A stretch of DNA of 64,000 bases from a virus (IMGVR_UViG_3300035703_000069:1-64000); one strand, 5' to 3'. Positions 50,642-58,055 are shown, counted from the first letter of the stretch. Numbers and translations are program-made. The notes: generated from the sequence alone by a model not told the origin.

Positions 50642-50904
50642 GGACTCGGGATGTCGTTGAGAATCGCGTAGTCCCCAACAATGCGCAAGGCAGCTTCGTT
50701 GTAGGCACGGGCGGCTTCGATTTCACAGGTGTAGACGCCAATCTGGTAGCGCACTCCCATGTGAGTGATAGCAGCTCGATAGGGATGCGTGGCAGTACCT
50801 TTGGTCACGCCGCGAAAGCGAGAGAAGGCGTCTTTACGTAATGGACGGCGCGCTTGCGATAAGTAGAAGTCCTTATCGCTCATGCGTTTGCGGTAATACG
50901 GCAT
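50632..50904 (-). CDS. Stand-alone AP2-domain DNA-binding protein
   Basis: 90 residues from ATG 50904. SRFRGVTKGTATHPYRAAIT, HMGVRYQIGVYTCEIEAARA and YNEAALRIVGDYAILND form an AP2/ERF-type DNA-binding domain, typically attached to HNH homing endonucleases in phages. Here it stands alone, directly after TerL (4-bp gap); its last codons overlap the tRNA by 10 bp. The HNH partner lies 35 bp beyond on the opposite strand, so the pair may be two halves of one former endonuclease gene. Confidence 0.8.
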   Translation of the reverse strand: MPYYRKRMSDKDFYLSQARRPLRKDAFSRFRGVTKGTATHPYRAAITHMGVRYQIGVYTCEIEAARAYNEAALRIVGDYAILNDIPSPGA

Positions 50905-50908
50905 ACAA

Positions 50909-52390
50909 TTAAATGTGAGCGAAGAATCCTGCAGTATTTGGAGTCTCTGGAATGGCGTGACAGGCGAACGCTAGAGCCATGACGCAATCGTCGTGTGCTC
51001 CAGATGCAGCTTCTCGTTGGCCGGATTCTTTCTGTTGGAAAGCGCGAAGCTCATTAGGAATGGCGCCCTCGGGGAAGATCAGGTCGTCGTGCTCCATCAG
51101 GAACAGGATGCGATCGGTAGCAACGATCTTGCTAGGGCGGCTGGTGTTGAAGGTTTCGATAGCATATTTGGGCAAAGCAGTGGAGAGCGCTTCTGCGATC
51201 ACAGCGCCCATTGCTTGTTTCTCCACGATTACCCGCTCTGGAAGGTAATCTTCTATGAGGCTTTTCACATGGCGCAAGCTGTAATCGGTGCTCTTGCCGT
51301 TCTCGTGGTACATGCCAACGACCTCGTAGGGCGTTTCGGTGATGTCCAGCACGATCGCTGTGAAGTAATCGTTGCCACCGGCGTTGGGGTCGACACCGAT
51401 CACGTAGGTGCGGCCGACGGAGCCACACTCACGCCAGTGGCCTCGGGTGGCGCGGCGCACCAGTTCCGATGGGAACACCTGGGTGTCGGTCGCGCCGAAC
51501 GCCAGCTCGTATTCGGAGTCCCATGCGGCCTGGGTCATCCGGCGCGATTCGCGGGTCTTCCGGGCCCACTGGGGGTCGTGGCCGTAGATCGGGTGCTGTG
51601 AGTAGTGGATCGCGACGCGGTTCCAGCTGTCGTTCACCAGGGCCAGGCGGTCGTTGAGCGCTTCGATCTCGCGGCGGCGGACGTAGTCGTACCAGTCTTC
51701 GGGGGTGCCTTGGTGCCAGAGCTGACCGAACCAATCGAGCTCTGTGTCGGGTGTCGAGGTGACGATCACCTTGGCCGCGTCGCCCACCATGGAGAGCGTG
51801 GGCATGGCGCCTCGGTAGATCTCGGCAGCGCCGTCGAGGAAGGCGCCTTCGTCCATGAAGAGGACGGAGCAGCTGGGGATACCGCGGGCGGCGCGAGGAG
51901 AAGCCGGGAGGAAGTACAACGTGCCACGCCCTTCGATGGCGATCTGCGTGTTGGAGTCCGTTAAGTAGCGGATCGCTTCGCCCTCGATGCTGTTCGCCAT
52001 GGCGCGCACACGGCGGCCGAGCTCGGAGGCGTCCTGCTGCGTCTTGGAGAAAATCACCGCTGCGAAGCCGCGCTCGGTGAGCGCCCGGCAGAGCAGGTAG
52101 GAGCAGACCGTCTCCGAGGCGCCCATCTGGCGCGACTTGTTGATGATCGTGTTGGGGTGCTTGTTGATGGAGCGCACCAGCGCCTCTTGGTACTCGTAAG
52201 GGACAAAGGGGGCCACGGTGCCGCTCGTGCGGATCCAGGTGCGCTTGGCGAAGGCGGGCCAGTCCTCCACGCCGGGGAGCTTCGTCGGGGCGACGGCGGG
52301 GTCGAAGTTGGCGGAGCGCGCCTTGCGGCGGGCGAGCTCGAGGCGGAGCTTGTCGGCCCGGCGCTGCAGCTGCGCGAGGGAGGCGGTCAT
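50909..52390 (-). CDS. terL: Terminase large subunit
   Basis: 493 residues. Motor domain: adenine-binding EYQEALVRSI, Walker A-type NKSRQMGASETVCSY, Walker B SVLFMDEGAFLDG and coupling motif KVIVTSTPD. Nuclease domain: VIGVDPNAGGNDYFTAIVLD (first metal Asp), VIVEKQAMGAVIAEAL (second acidic) and HDDCVMALAFACHAI (third). All needed residues are visible. Pumps DNA into the head through the portal. Overlaps TerS by 4 bp (ATGA). Confidence 0.95.
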   Translation of the reverse strand: MTASLAQLQRRADKLRLELARRKARSANFDPAVAPTKLPGVEDWPAFAKRTWIRTSGTVAPFVPYEYQEALVRSINKHPNTIINKSRQMGASETVCSYLLCRALTERGFAAVIFSKTQQDASELGRRVRAMANSIEGEAIRYLTDSNTQIAIEGRGTLYFLPASPRAARGIPSCSVLFMDEGAFLDGAAEIYRGAMPTLSMVGDAAKVIVTSTPDTELDWFGQLWHQGTPEDWYDYVRRREIEALNDRLALVNDSWNRVAIHYSQHPIYGHDPQWARKTRESRRMTQAAWDSEYELAFGATDTQVFPSELVRRATRGHWRECGSVGRTYVIGVDPNAGGNDYFTAIVLDITETPYEVVGMYHENGKSTDYSLRHVKSLIEDYLPERVIVEKQAMGAVIAEALSTALPKYAIETFNTSRPSKIVATDRILFLMEHDDLIFPEGAIPNELRAFQQKESGQREAASGAHDDCVMALAFACHAIPETPNTAGFFAHI

Positions 52391-52863
52391 TCGTCCTCGG
52401 GGTCAGCGCTTCGCAGCAGCTCGGGGTACTCGTCCTCGGGGGATTCTTTGACCTCTTCGCTGGGGATCTGGAGAAGTCCGTACATCTGGTGCTCGAGGTC
52501 GGACACCGTGCGCTCGAGCATCTTGCGCTCCTGGTAGGCGGCGGCGCCGTTGAGCAAGGCGCGAGAGGCGGCGATGCGGTCGGATGCCCTTGCGTTGGGG
52601 TCGTTCATGATCTCGGTCAGCGTGGAGATCGCCTCGGGCATGAGGGCGAGGCCACGCGACTCGCTGGTATCGATTAGTTCTTGCTGGAGAGTGTAAATAG
52701 CACGTTGAACAACGGGCTTTTTACGCCAGTTGTAGAGAGCGCGTTCGCTAATACCTAAAGCTCGAGAGACTTCACGGCAGTTCTTTCCGCGGGCGAGAAG
52801 TTCTGCCGCCATGCGTTCTTGCTCACGGAGGCCGTCGATCGGCGATGGATTCGTCCTCGGCAT
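52387..52863 (-). CDS. terS: Terminase small subunit
   Basis: 158 residues. LREQERMAAELLARGKNCRE, VSRALGISERALYNWRKKPV is an N-terminal helix-turn-helix, followed by a long helical central oligomerisation part (LMPEAISTLTEIMNDPNARA) and an acidic end (PEDEYPELLRSADPEDE), the standard layout. Recognises the packaging site and loads TerL, whose start overlaps its stop. Confidence 0.85.
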   Translation of the reverse strand: MPRTNPSPIDGLREQERMAAELLARGKNCREVSRALGISERALYNWRKKPVVQRAIYTLQQELIDTSESRGLALMPEAISTLTEIMNDPNARASDRIAASRALLNGAAAYQERKMLERTVSDLEHQMYGLLQIPSEEVKESPEDEYPELLRSADPEDE

Positions 52864-52902
52864 GTGCGGATTTGTACTGCTTATGGCTGATACGTTCCGA
52901 GT

Positions 52903-53130
52903 CTAGGTAGGTTTGCGCATGGCGTATTCGAGCGCTGCGCAGAACTCATAAAGGGAGCGGTGGTCGTAGCGCAGCAGGTCTCGGGCAGCGGCAAGGCGCG
53001 CGGCGTCGGTGACGTCGTGGAGAACGGCACGAAGCCCGTGCTCGATGCAATCGCCCTCGGGATGGAGGGCGGCTGCGCGTTTGAATGTTGCTACTAAATG
53101 GGGCAGGGAATAGTGCTCGTTAAGCCGCAT
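52903..53130 (-). CDS. Small hypothetical protein upstream of the terminase
   Basis: 75 residues, helical: RLNEHYSLPHLVATFKRAAA, EGDCIEHGLRAVLHDVTD and RYDHRSLYEFCAALEYAMRK. Overlaps its upstream neighbour by 11 bp. No domain recognised; may link early and late regions. Confidence 0.6.
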   Translation of the reverse strand: MRLNEHYSLPHLVATFKRAAALHPEGDCIEHGLRAVLHDVTDAARLAAARDLLRYDHRSLYEFCAALEYAMRKPT

Positions 53131-53389
53131 CGGACTGCGCCAGGGTTGTCACCACTGAAGCAACGATGGCTTCGAGATGCGGGCGTGGTACGCCGGAAAC
53201 AACACGAGCGGCGTTCTCGACGGCCTGGGCGTAGGCGCGAGGTGTAGGGCGAGGCGCCGGAGCCTTACCTAGGGCTCGCTCGCGGATGAGTTGACCGCGG
53301 GGGATGAGGAGCGCTGCGGCTTCGGTGTCGAGGCGGAGGCGTTCTTCGGGGGTGAGGAAGACTTTGGTTTCGAGGCGCTTTGACGACAT
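53120..53389 (-). CDS. Small DNA-binding candidate (ribbon-helix-helix-like)
   Basis: 89 residues. RLETKVFLTPEERLRLDTEA then ALLIPRGQLIRERALGK has the strand-helix-helix look of MobC/ParD-type ribbon-helix-helix proteins, followed by an Ala/Pro linker and a C-terminal helix. Possible regulator of the junction between early and late genes. Confidence 0.6.
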   Translation of the reverse strand: MSSKRLETKVFLTPEERLRLDTEAAALLIPRGQLIRERALGKAPAPRPTPRAYAQAVENAARVVSGVPRPHLEAIVASVVTTLAQSDAA

Positions 53390-53431
53390 CGTTATGACGT
53401 TATGTGGGGTGTGAGAGGGCTGGGAAGGTGT

Positions 53432-53668
53432 CTATTGGGCTTCGAGCTCGGTGGCGATAGCGAGGAGGCGATAGCGCACCATCAACAGGCTCGGAATCAT
53501 GGCCGGAGATCCCGGCAAAACCTGATCTGCAGCAGCTCGCAAAGCGGCAGCGACATCGGATTTGATCTGGTCAATCGAGTTCGGACAGGCGTAATACGGC
53601 ACGTCGTAGCGCTTAAGCGTCACGGCGTTCAGCACTGCTTGTGTGGCGGGTGAAAGTTCTTGAGTCAT
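53432..53668 (-). CDS. Small conserved cyanobacterial/cyanophage-type protein
   Basis: 78 residues: MTQELSPATQAVLNAVTL, then NSIDQIKSDVAAALRAAADQ and LMVRYRLLAIATELEAQ. All-helical. Short proteins with an 'LSPA-x-Q-A-V-x-x-A' start are frequent in picocyanobacterial phages and genomic islands. Role unknown. Confidence 0.65.
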   Translation of the reverse strand: MTQELSPATQAVLNAVTLKRYDVPYYACPNSIDQIKSDVAAALRAAADQVLPGSPAMIPSLLMVRYRLLAIATELEAQ

Positions 53669-53692
53669 TGTTAAACCTCGTAGTGTGTAGTA

Positions 53693-54274
53693 CTAAACCC
53701 GCGCCAAGGTGACGCTCTCGGGTTGGTTTTGATACTTGCCTTCGCGGTTCTCGTAGGAGACGGCGCAGGGTTCGCCCTCGAAGAACAGGGCTTGGACAAT
53801 GCCTTCGTTCGCGTAGATGCGGCAGTCAGCGCCGGATGAGTTGCTGAACTCCAGGGTGAGGTGGCCTTTCCAGCCGGCTTCGCCCGGGGTCGTATTGGCG
53901 ATCACGCCCATGCGGGCGTAGGTGGATTTACCTATGAACAGGCAGGTGATGCTCGAGGGGATGGCGAGGTACTCCAGGGCGACCCCGAGGCCGTAGCTGT
54001 GGCCAGGGAGGATGAAGTAGCTGCCGCGCTCGTCCTCGTGCAAGGGGACGGCCTCGAGGTTGGCGGGGTTGAATTCCTTGGGATCCATCACGGTGCCGGG
54101 GACGTGGCGGAACACGAGGAATTCGCGGGGTGACAGGCGAAGGTCGTAGCCGTAGGAGCTGCAGCCATAGCTCAATACCTTGCGGTCTTCGATCTGGCGG
54201 ATGAGGTCAGGCTCGAAGGGCTGGATCATGCCGCCAGCAGCGCGGACGCGGATCCAGATGTCGTTTTTCAGCAT
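53693..54274 (-). CDS. dcd: dCTP deaminase / dUTPase-family enzyme
   Basis: 193 residues from ATG 54274. SYGCSSYGYDLRLSPREFLV, GKSTYARMGVIANTTPGEAG and WKGHLTLEFSNSSGADCRIY are the conserved nucleotide-binding and catalytic segments (Ser/Arg and the Glu of LEFSN). The GKSTYAR and E-F-S-N features are typical of bifunctional dCTP deaminase/dUTPase. Supplies dUMP for thymidylate or limits dUTP during replication. Starts 7 bp inside the previous gene. Confidence 0.9.
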   Translation of the reverse strand: MLKNDIWIRVRAAGGMIQPFEPDLIRQIEDRKVLSYGCSSYGYDLRLSPREFLVFRHVPGTVMDPKEFNPANLEAVPLHEDERGSYFILPGHSYGLGVALEYLAIPSSITCLFIGKSTYARMGVIANTTPGEAGWKGHLTLEFSNSSGADCRIYANEGIVQALFFEGEPCAVSYENREGKYQNQPESVTLARV

Positions 54275-54522
54275 GTGGATAGGAGCTTGGCGAGGTGAGA
54301 GCGGAAGTCGGCCCAATGGATGCGGACGTTGTGCCCGCTCCATTCCACGGAGCCGGTCGGAATCACGATCTCGGTGTGTTGGATCGTTTGGAACCGGTGA
54401 CCACAGCAGGGACAGTCGCGGCGCCGCCAGAAGTGGCCTTGGGTACTGCGGGTCGTGCGCTTCACGTCGGTGACGAGGGAGCCGCACTCGGGGCATGGAG
54501 GACCTATGCGATTTACTCCCAT
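54268..54522 (-). CDS. Zinc-ribbon protein, NrdR-like N-terminus
   Basis: 84 residues. CPECGSLVTDVKRTTRS, then RRDCPCCGHRFQTIQ gives two C-x-x-C pairs spaced like the zinc ribbon of NrdR or Ogr-type regulators, but no ATP-cone domain follows. A small DNA-binding regulator or transcription-factor fragment. Directly upstream of dcd, so control of nucleotide genes is conceivable. Confidence 0.65.
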   Translation of the reverse strand: MGVNRIGPPCPECGSLVTDVKRTTRSTQGHFWRRRDCPCCGHRFQTIQHTEIVIPTGSVEWSGHNVRIHWADFRSHLAKLLSTC

Positions 54523-54632
54523 TGGTCGGGGGCGTTAGGCGAGGTGGTGGGGTTAATCGGGCTGGTGGCCCAGCGGAGGGTGGCACCGACCACAAGGCCC
54601 AGGGCGATGACGAGGACGGCGTAGCGCTTCAT
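54513..54632 (-). CDS. Very small single-span membrane protein
   Basis: 39 residues from ATG 54632: KRYAVLVIALGLVVGATLRW is one hydrophobic span after a basic start, then a Pro/Ser/Thr tail. Overlaps both neighbours (4 and 10 bp). Could be an inner-membrane modulator, such as an antiholin-like peptide or superinfection factor; nothing distinguishes these. Confidence 0.55.
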   Translation of the reverse strand: MKRYAVLVIALGLVVGATLRWATSPINPTTSPNAPDQWE

Positions 54633-54709
54633 GCGAGTTGAGTGAGATAGATCGTGACGGCGAGGATTCCCAGGAGCCAGGTCAATCCGAAGACGATGAC
54701 GGGGGGCAT
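54629..54709 (-). CDS. 26-residue membrane peptide
   Basis: ATG 54709, stop TGA overlapping the next ATG as ATGA. The sequence MPPVIVFGLTWLLGILAVTI followed by YLTQLA is nearly all one membrane helix. The coupled arrangement with the 39-residue membrane gene argues that it is translated. Confidence 0.5.
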   Translation of the reverse strand: MPPVIVFGLTWLLGILAVTIYLTQLA

Positions 54710-54864
54710 TGGGGATACATGCGGAGGAGTTGCGTCTTGCGCTCATCGATGAGATGGGCGGAGGAGACGATGGAACAAGGGCCGCTCTCGGGGATGCAGA
54801 TCCGGTAACAGTCGTGGCCGTGGGCATCGACGTAGTAATCGACAAGGAGATCGTCTGAGTTCAT
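54682..54864 (-). CDS. Small acidic hypothetical protein
   Basis: 60 residues from ATG 54864: SDDLLVDYYVDAHGHDCYRI, then SGPCSIVSSAHLIDERKTQL and a Pro/Ser tail. A beta-strand pattern with two Cys and two His. Overlaps its neighbours on both sides. Confidence 0.55.
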   Translation of the reverse strand: MNSDDLLVDYYVDAHGHDCYRICIPESGPCSIVSSAHLIDERKTQLLRMYPQCPPSSSSD

Positions 54865-55043
54865 GCGACCTCGTAGGTGCTGCCGACGTACTTCTGCCAG
54901 AGGCCCGTGTAGGTGTGGTGCAATGGGTGGTCGCTCCGATCGCGGCCGTCGTAGGCGTAGAGCGTGTCGAGGAGCTCGGTGCGGGCCAACTGCACCAGGG
55001 GGTCGCACCCTGGCATGAACGAGTGGGAAGTGGTCTCAGACAT
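54861..55043 (-). CDS. Small hypothetical protein
   Basis: 60 residues: SFMPGCDPLVQLARTELLDT, then RDRSDHPLHHTYTGLWQKYV. Overlaps the next gene as ATGA. No domain recognised; early operon member. Confidence 0.55.
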   Translation of the reverse strand: MSETTSHSFMPGCDPLVQLARTELLDTLYAYDGRDRSDHPLHHTYTGLWQKYVGSTYEVA

Positions 55044-55064
55044 GAACAGGGTGCGATGGGGTGA

Positions 55065-55253
55065 TTAGAAGTCGTCCTCGGTGGCGAGGAGGTCTGCCTC
55101 GAGCGCGCGCGAAGCGGAGCGGAGTGACTTCGTCTGGCGACCGGCGCGGTCGACAGCCTCGGCGGTGTCACCGACGGCACTAAGCAGAGGGCCGGCGACA
55201 GGGGCGAGCTCTTGGCAATACGAGGCGAGTGAAGTCCAGAACGATTGAGTCAT
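55065..55253 (-). CDS. Small helical hypothetical protein
   Basis: 62 residues from ATG 55253: TQSFWTSLASYCQELAPVAG, then TAEAVDRAGRQTKSLRSASR. A short amphipathic helix and an acidic tail (LATEDDF). Early operon member of unknown role. Confidence 0.5.
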   Translation of the reverse strand: MTQSFWTSLASYCQELAPVAGPLLSAVGDTAEAVDRAGRQTKSLRSASRALEADLLATEDDF

Positions 55254-55273
55254 GACGAGATGCGTGGATGATT

Positions 55274-55465
55274 TCAGAACAGCGGAGCGCGGAGCGCCAC
55301 GATGCGGAGGTTGGACCAACCGAGCTTGAGAAGAGCTCGGGCACGTAGGCCGGCGGTGTCCAGATCCGCGAAGCGGACCGCGGCGAAGGGGTCTGAGACC
55401 TCTTCGACAGGGACGCCACCGATGCCGGTGCAGGCGGCGAGGAAGCCGGCCTCGGTGCGAATCAC
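55274..55465 (-). CDS. Small hypothetical protein, start uncertain
   Basis: 63 residues if begun at the GTG at 55465 (VIRTEAGFLAACTGIGGVPV, then SDPFAAVRFADLDTAGLRAR and LKLGWSNLRIVALRAPLF). The frame can extend to 55549, but that would overlap the upstream gene by 80 bp, so the short form is preferred. A small alpha/beta layout; unknown. Confidence 0.5.
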   Translation of the reverse strand: MIRTEAGFLAACTGIGGVPVEEVSDPFAAVRFADLDTAGLRARALLKLGWSNLRIVALRAPLF

Positions 55466-55469
55466 ATAC

Positions 55470-55655
55470 CTAGTGGTGTAGTGACGGCATGACAAAGGAT
55501 CCTGCAGGAACAAAGCGGGAATCGATGCCACGTTGTTTGAGATTTGCATTGGCTTTTAGGATTTCATTGGCTGTAGCAAAGGTGGTGTAAAGCGCTATTC
55601 CTGTGGTGATCTGCATTAGTTCATACGCAGCAAAACCTGCCATGGATGTGTCCAT
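55470..55655 (-). CDS. Small hypothetical protein
   Basis: 61 residues: DTSMAGFAAYELMQITTGIA, LYTTFATANEILKANANLKQ, then RGIDSRFVPAGSFVMPSLHH. A second ATG at codon 5 is equally likely. GC content is lower than in its neighbours. Helical. Unknown. The 165-bp gap 55656-55820 holds only the plus-strand terminator. Confidence 0.5.
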   Translation of the reverse strand: MDTSMAGFAAYELMQITTGIALYTTFATANEILKANANLKQRGIDSRFVPAGSFVMPSLHH

Positions 55656-55789
55656 GTCGACGGGCGGTGAAGAACGCGGTGCGGGTTGGTGCGGCTGAGG
55701 GCAGGGCCCGCTTGGTCATTCTGCCGCGCTTCCCATAGGGTGGGAGCGCGCAGGCTCGGTGAACTCACAGCGACCTGCGTGGATGATCC

Positions 55790-55819
55790 GCCCTGGGGGT
55801 GAGAGCCCAGGGCGTTTTT
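55790..55819 (+). terminator. Plus-strand terminator inside a minus-strand operon
   Basis: GCCCTGGG (55790-55797) and CCCAGGGC (55806-55813), loop GGTGAGAG, then GTTTTT. The T tract is on the plus strand, so it ends rightward transcripts although all genes here run leftward. It starts one base beyond the stop of the Csx16-like gene. Either an antisense RNA ends here or the hairpin protects the 3' end of that mRNA. Confidence 0.7.
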
Positions 55820-55820
55820 C

Positions 55821-56114
55821 TCAAACGCGGCGCACTCGGTAGGTGACGAGCTCGGCGCCTGCGGCGTCCATCTCTTGGACGGAGAGGACACCGCGGTTGA
55901 AGCGGTCGCGGTCAGCGCGGTCAAGGCCGGGCATGGTGACTTCGGAGACGCACTCGGCGAAGGCGGCCATCCAGTAGGGGACGATGCCGTAGACGTGACG
56001 GTGCGCGACATCACCAGGGTTGGCGTACTCGAGCACGGGTGCTTTGACGCCCTTGTCATTGAGCCAAGCGATCAGGCTTTGGTTCTTAGTAACGATGATG
56101 TTGCTTTCGGACAT
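55821..56114 (-). CDS. Csx16-family protein (Cas_VVA1548-like), candidate anti-CRISPR
   Basis: 97 residues. The family pattern is followed along the whole length: IIVTKNQSLIAWLNDKGVKA, a loop with EYANPGDVAHRHVYGIVPYW (the family has G-D-x-V-x-G-x-L-P-V), MAAFAECVSEVTMPGLDR, then RGVLSVQEMDAAGAELVTYR (family R-G-x-E-L-s-x-e-e-M-x-x-x-G-A). Csx16 genes normally accompany type III CRISPR systems, which signal through cyclic oligoadenylate; I recall that such accessories include enzymes that remove the signal. In a phage, a signal-degrading or signal-binding protein would act against the host defence. Lies between a terminator and a plus-strand terminator, as if separately controlled. Confidence 0.7.
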   Translation of the reverse strand: MSESNIIVTKNQSLIAWLNDKGVKAPVLEYANPGDVAHRHVYGIVPYWMAAFAECVSEVTMPGLDRADRDRFNRGVLSVQEMDAAGAELVTYRVRRV

Positions 56115-56143
56115 TAGAGAAAGAGTGAAAGAATTGTGTGGAT

Positions 56144-56161
56144 AAAAGGGGCTGAAGCCCC
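56144..56161 (-). terminator. Short terminator 29 bp before the Csx16-like gene
   Basis: Minus strand GGGGC-TTCA-GCCCC (56161-56148) followed by TTTTAT. It lies in the 103-bp gap after the HNH gene. Partial termination here would lower expression of the Csx16-like gene and the genes after it. Confidence 0.65.
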
Positions 56162-56217
56162 GAAATCACACAAGGGCAAGACAAGCTTGCCGCGGGCAAC
56201 GAGTGGAGGACGTAAGG

Positions 56218-56715
56218 TTAGGCCACGTGTTTCCATACCTTGCGGAGTCGGACAAGGCTAATTAAAGATGCGTCTACGCCAAAGCGTTCTGCCATGACAT
56301 TAAGAGGAGCGTCCGAGTCGCGAATGATCCGCACAGCCCCTTCAGTAAGTTTGGCCCTGGGGTTTGCTGAGCCTTTCAGCCCTACCCTGCGGTTTCTCAA
56401 TGCCGTGTCTTTCATGTTTTGTACATGATCACCGACATAAAGATGCGCTGGATTGCAGCAACGTGTGTTGTCACAGGTATGCAAAGCATGCTCAGTAGGT
56501 AAAAGCTCTCTATTAAGTGAGAGGGCTAATGCAACACGATGGGCGCGGACCATCCGTCCTCGTAGACAGATGGCGCCGTAACCGAGACCGGAGCCTTTAA
56601 GGCATCCTTGCCATTCCCAACACTCATTGCCCATTCCCCTTTGCACCTTGGACCAGAAGCGCTGCTCAAACAAACTGCGCTCTTCCGAATCACACGGAGG
56701 TAAAAGCAACGTCAT
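56218..56715 (-). CDS. HNH homing endonuclease with C-terminal helix-turn-helix
   Basis: 165 residues from ATG 56715 (ATGA with the DUF932 stop; a GTG at 56730 is also open). RFWSKVQRGMGNECWEWQGC, GYGAICLRGRMVRAHRVALA and HALHTCDNTRCCNPAHLYVG, then DHVQNMKD, form the HNH_3-type nuclease (H, N-P-x-H-L). NPRAKLTEGAVRIIRDSD and FGVDASLISLVRLRKVW add a DNA-binding end. A free-standing mobile gene within the early operon; lower GC fits later arrival. Confidence 0.85.
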   Translation of the reverse strand: MTLLLPPCDSEERSLFEQRFWSKVQRGMGNECWEWQGCLKGSGLGYGAICLRGRMVRAHRVALALSLNRELLPTEHALHTCDNTRCCNPAHLYVGDHVQNMKDTALRNRRVGLKGSANPRAKLTEGAVRIIRDSDAPLNVMAERFGVDASLISLVRLRKVWKHVA

Positions 56716-57785
56716 ACCAATGCCAGACACGCTTCACGTGCACGGGTGATGCGGCGTGCACTTTCCCCGCCCCAAAGACTGGTAAGGCGGATGCGGGCGC
56801 GCTCGGTTTCGTCTTTGGCGCGGCCGACGTCGTGTGTTTCGGCCTGGGTGATGGCGTTGAACAAGCCGTAGACGGTGCCGGCCACGCCGGGGATGTCGCG
56901 GATCCCTAGGCCGGTTTCGCCGGCGTAGTGGCTGCGGATCGTGGCGACCTCGGGGATGTCACCGAGGGTGCGGGGACGGGTGGCACCGGACTTGTCCTTG
57001 TAAGGGGTGGCGAGCTTGTCGGCGTAGGTGGTCTCGAGGACGCGACGGGCGATCTCAGTGGTGAGTTGCACGTTGGTGAGGTCGCGCAGTTCGTTGATTG
57101 ATTGGCGGAAGCTCCGGCGCTCCAGGTCGATCAGCAGCGGGAGGCGCTCGGCGAACTGCGTGACGGATGCGGTGTGCTTGGCGCGGAGCCCGGCGCCCTT
57201 GGCGACGGCTTTGCCCACCGCTTTGCCGGTGAGATAGGCGAGCTGGTTGGCGCAGCGCAGGCGGACGTCGCTGAAGAACACGCCGAAGCCGGAGCTCCCG
57301 TCATGGGAGTTGAACAGATGCAAGTAGCGGCGCACCTTGTCGCCGGGGACGACCTCGTCCTCGGTGTCGATTGAGGCGGTGGCGAACACCTTGCGGCCGT
57401 CACGGATCGAGAGGACGTTCTCGATGGTGACGTCCTCGTGGAGGTAGTCGAGGAGGTTGATCAGGGCGTCGTTCTGCACCGGGGTGTAGCCGGAGCCGTG
57501 GATGCCGAGCAGGGCGTCGGTGTCGCTGCGGACGATGGAGCAGTGCTCGGGGGACTGCATCGGGCCGTCCGGTCCCATGAAGAACGCGGGGCGCTTGTCG
57601 GCGGTCCAGTTGAGGCCGGCGATCTCGAAGGCGTCACGGGCGGTGACGTTCTCGGGGACCATGGTGCCGACGCGGCCGATGAGCGGGTTCACGGCGTAGC
57701 CCTTGTCGCGGTAGCGGCCGTAGACCAGCGGGCCGGTGCCGTCGGCGGCGTAGGCGGTGCTGACGCGGTTGGCGGTGAAAGTCAC
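56712..57785 (-). CDS. DUF932 / YfjQ-like phage-plasmid protein
   Basis: 357 residues from GTG 57785; a TTG at 57845 is also possible. NVTARDAFEIAGLNWTADKR, LLGIHGSGYTPVQNDALINL, RKVFATASIDTEDEVVPGDK and FNSHDGSSGFGVFFSDVRLR, then CANQL, match the DUF932 family found in many phages and plasmids and often next to replication or recombination functions. Biochemical role unknown. Its stop overlaps the HNH start. Confidence 0.8.
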   Translation of the reverse strand: MTFTANRVSTAYAADGTGPLVYGRYRDKGYAVNPLIGRVGTMVPENVTARDAFEIAGLNWTADKRPAFFMGPDGPMQSPEHCSIVRSDTDALLGIHGSGYTPVQNDALINLLDYLHEDVTIENVLSIRDGRKVFATASIDTEDEVVPGDKVRRYLHLFNSHDGSSGFGVFFSDVRLRCANQLAYLTGKAVGKAVAKGAGLRAKHTASVTQFAERLPLLIDLERRSFRQSINELRDLTNVQLTTEIARRVLETTYADKLATPYKDKSGATRPRTLGDIPEVATIRSHYAGETGLGIRDIPGVAGTVYGLFNAITQAETHDVGRAKDETERARIRLTSLWGGESARRITRAREACLALV

Positions 57786-57869
57786 TTGAGTCGATTGGCT
57801 GCGTAGATGAGTGCGCGTTGTGCCGAGGCGCGCCCCTCGGGGCAAGACTAGAGGGGTTGGGGCGAGAGC

Positions 57870-58055
57870 TCAACCTAAACGGGTTGAGTCAGACGAGGGG
57901 AAAAGGATCTCAACGGCGCGCTCGAGCATGTAGGCCATGAGATTCGAGTTGGAGCGGCCCTGCTCGTTAGCAATGCTGCAGATGCGCTCGTGGACGTGGA
58001 AGGGAACGGTGATCGTGACGCGCTGGCTGGAGCGCCGGGAATGGGGGTGGATCAT
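57870..58055 (-). CDS. Ribbon-helix-helix regulator
   Basis: 61 residues. SQRVTITVPFHVHERICSIA, NEQGRSNSNLMAYMLERAVE is a clear CopG/Arc-type ribbon-helix-helix: beta strand, helix A, turn, helix B. Overlaps the clamp-like gene by 4 bp. A likely repressor of the early operon. Confidence 0.8.
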   Translation of the reverse strand: MIHPHSRRSSQRVTITVPFHVHERICSIANEQGRSNSNLMAYMLERAVEILFPSSDSTRLG

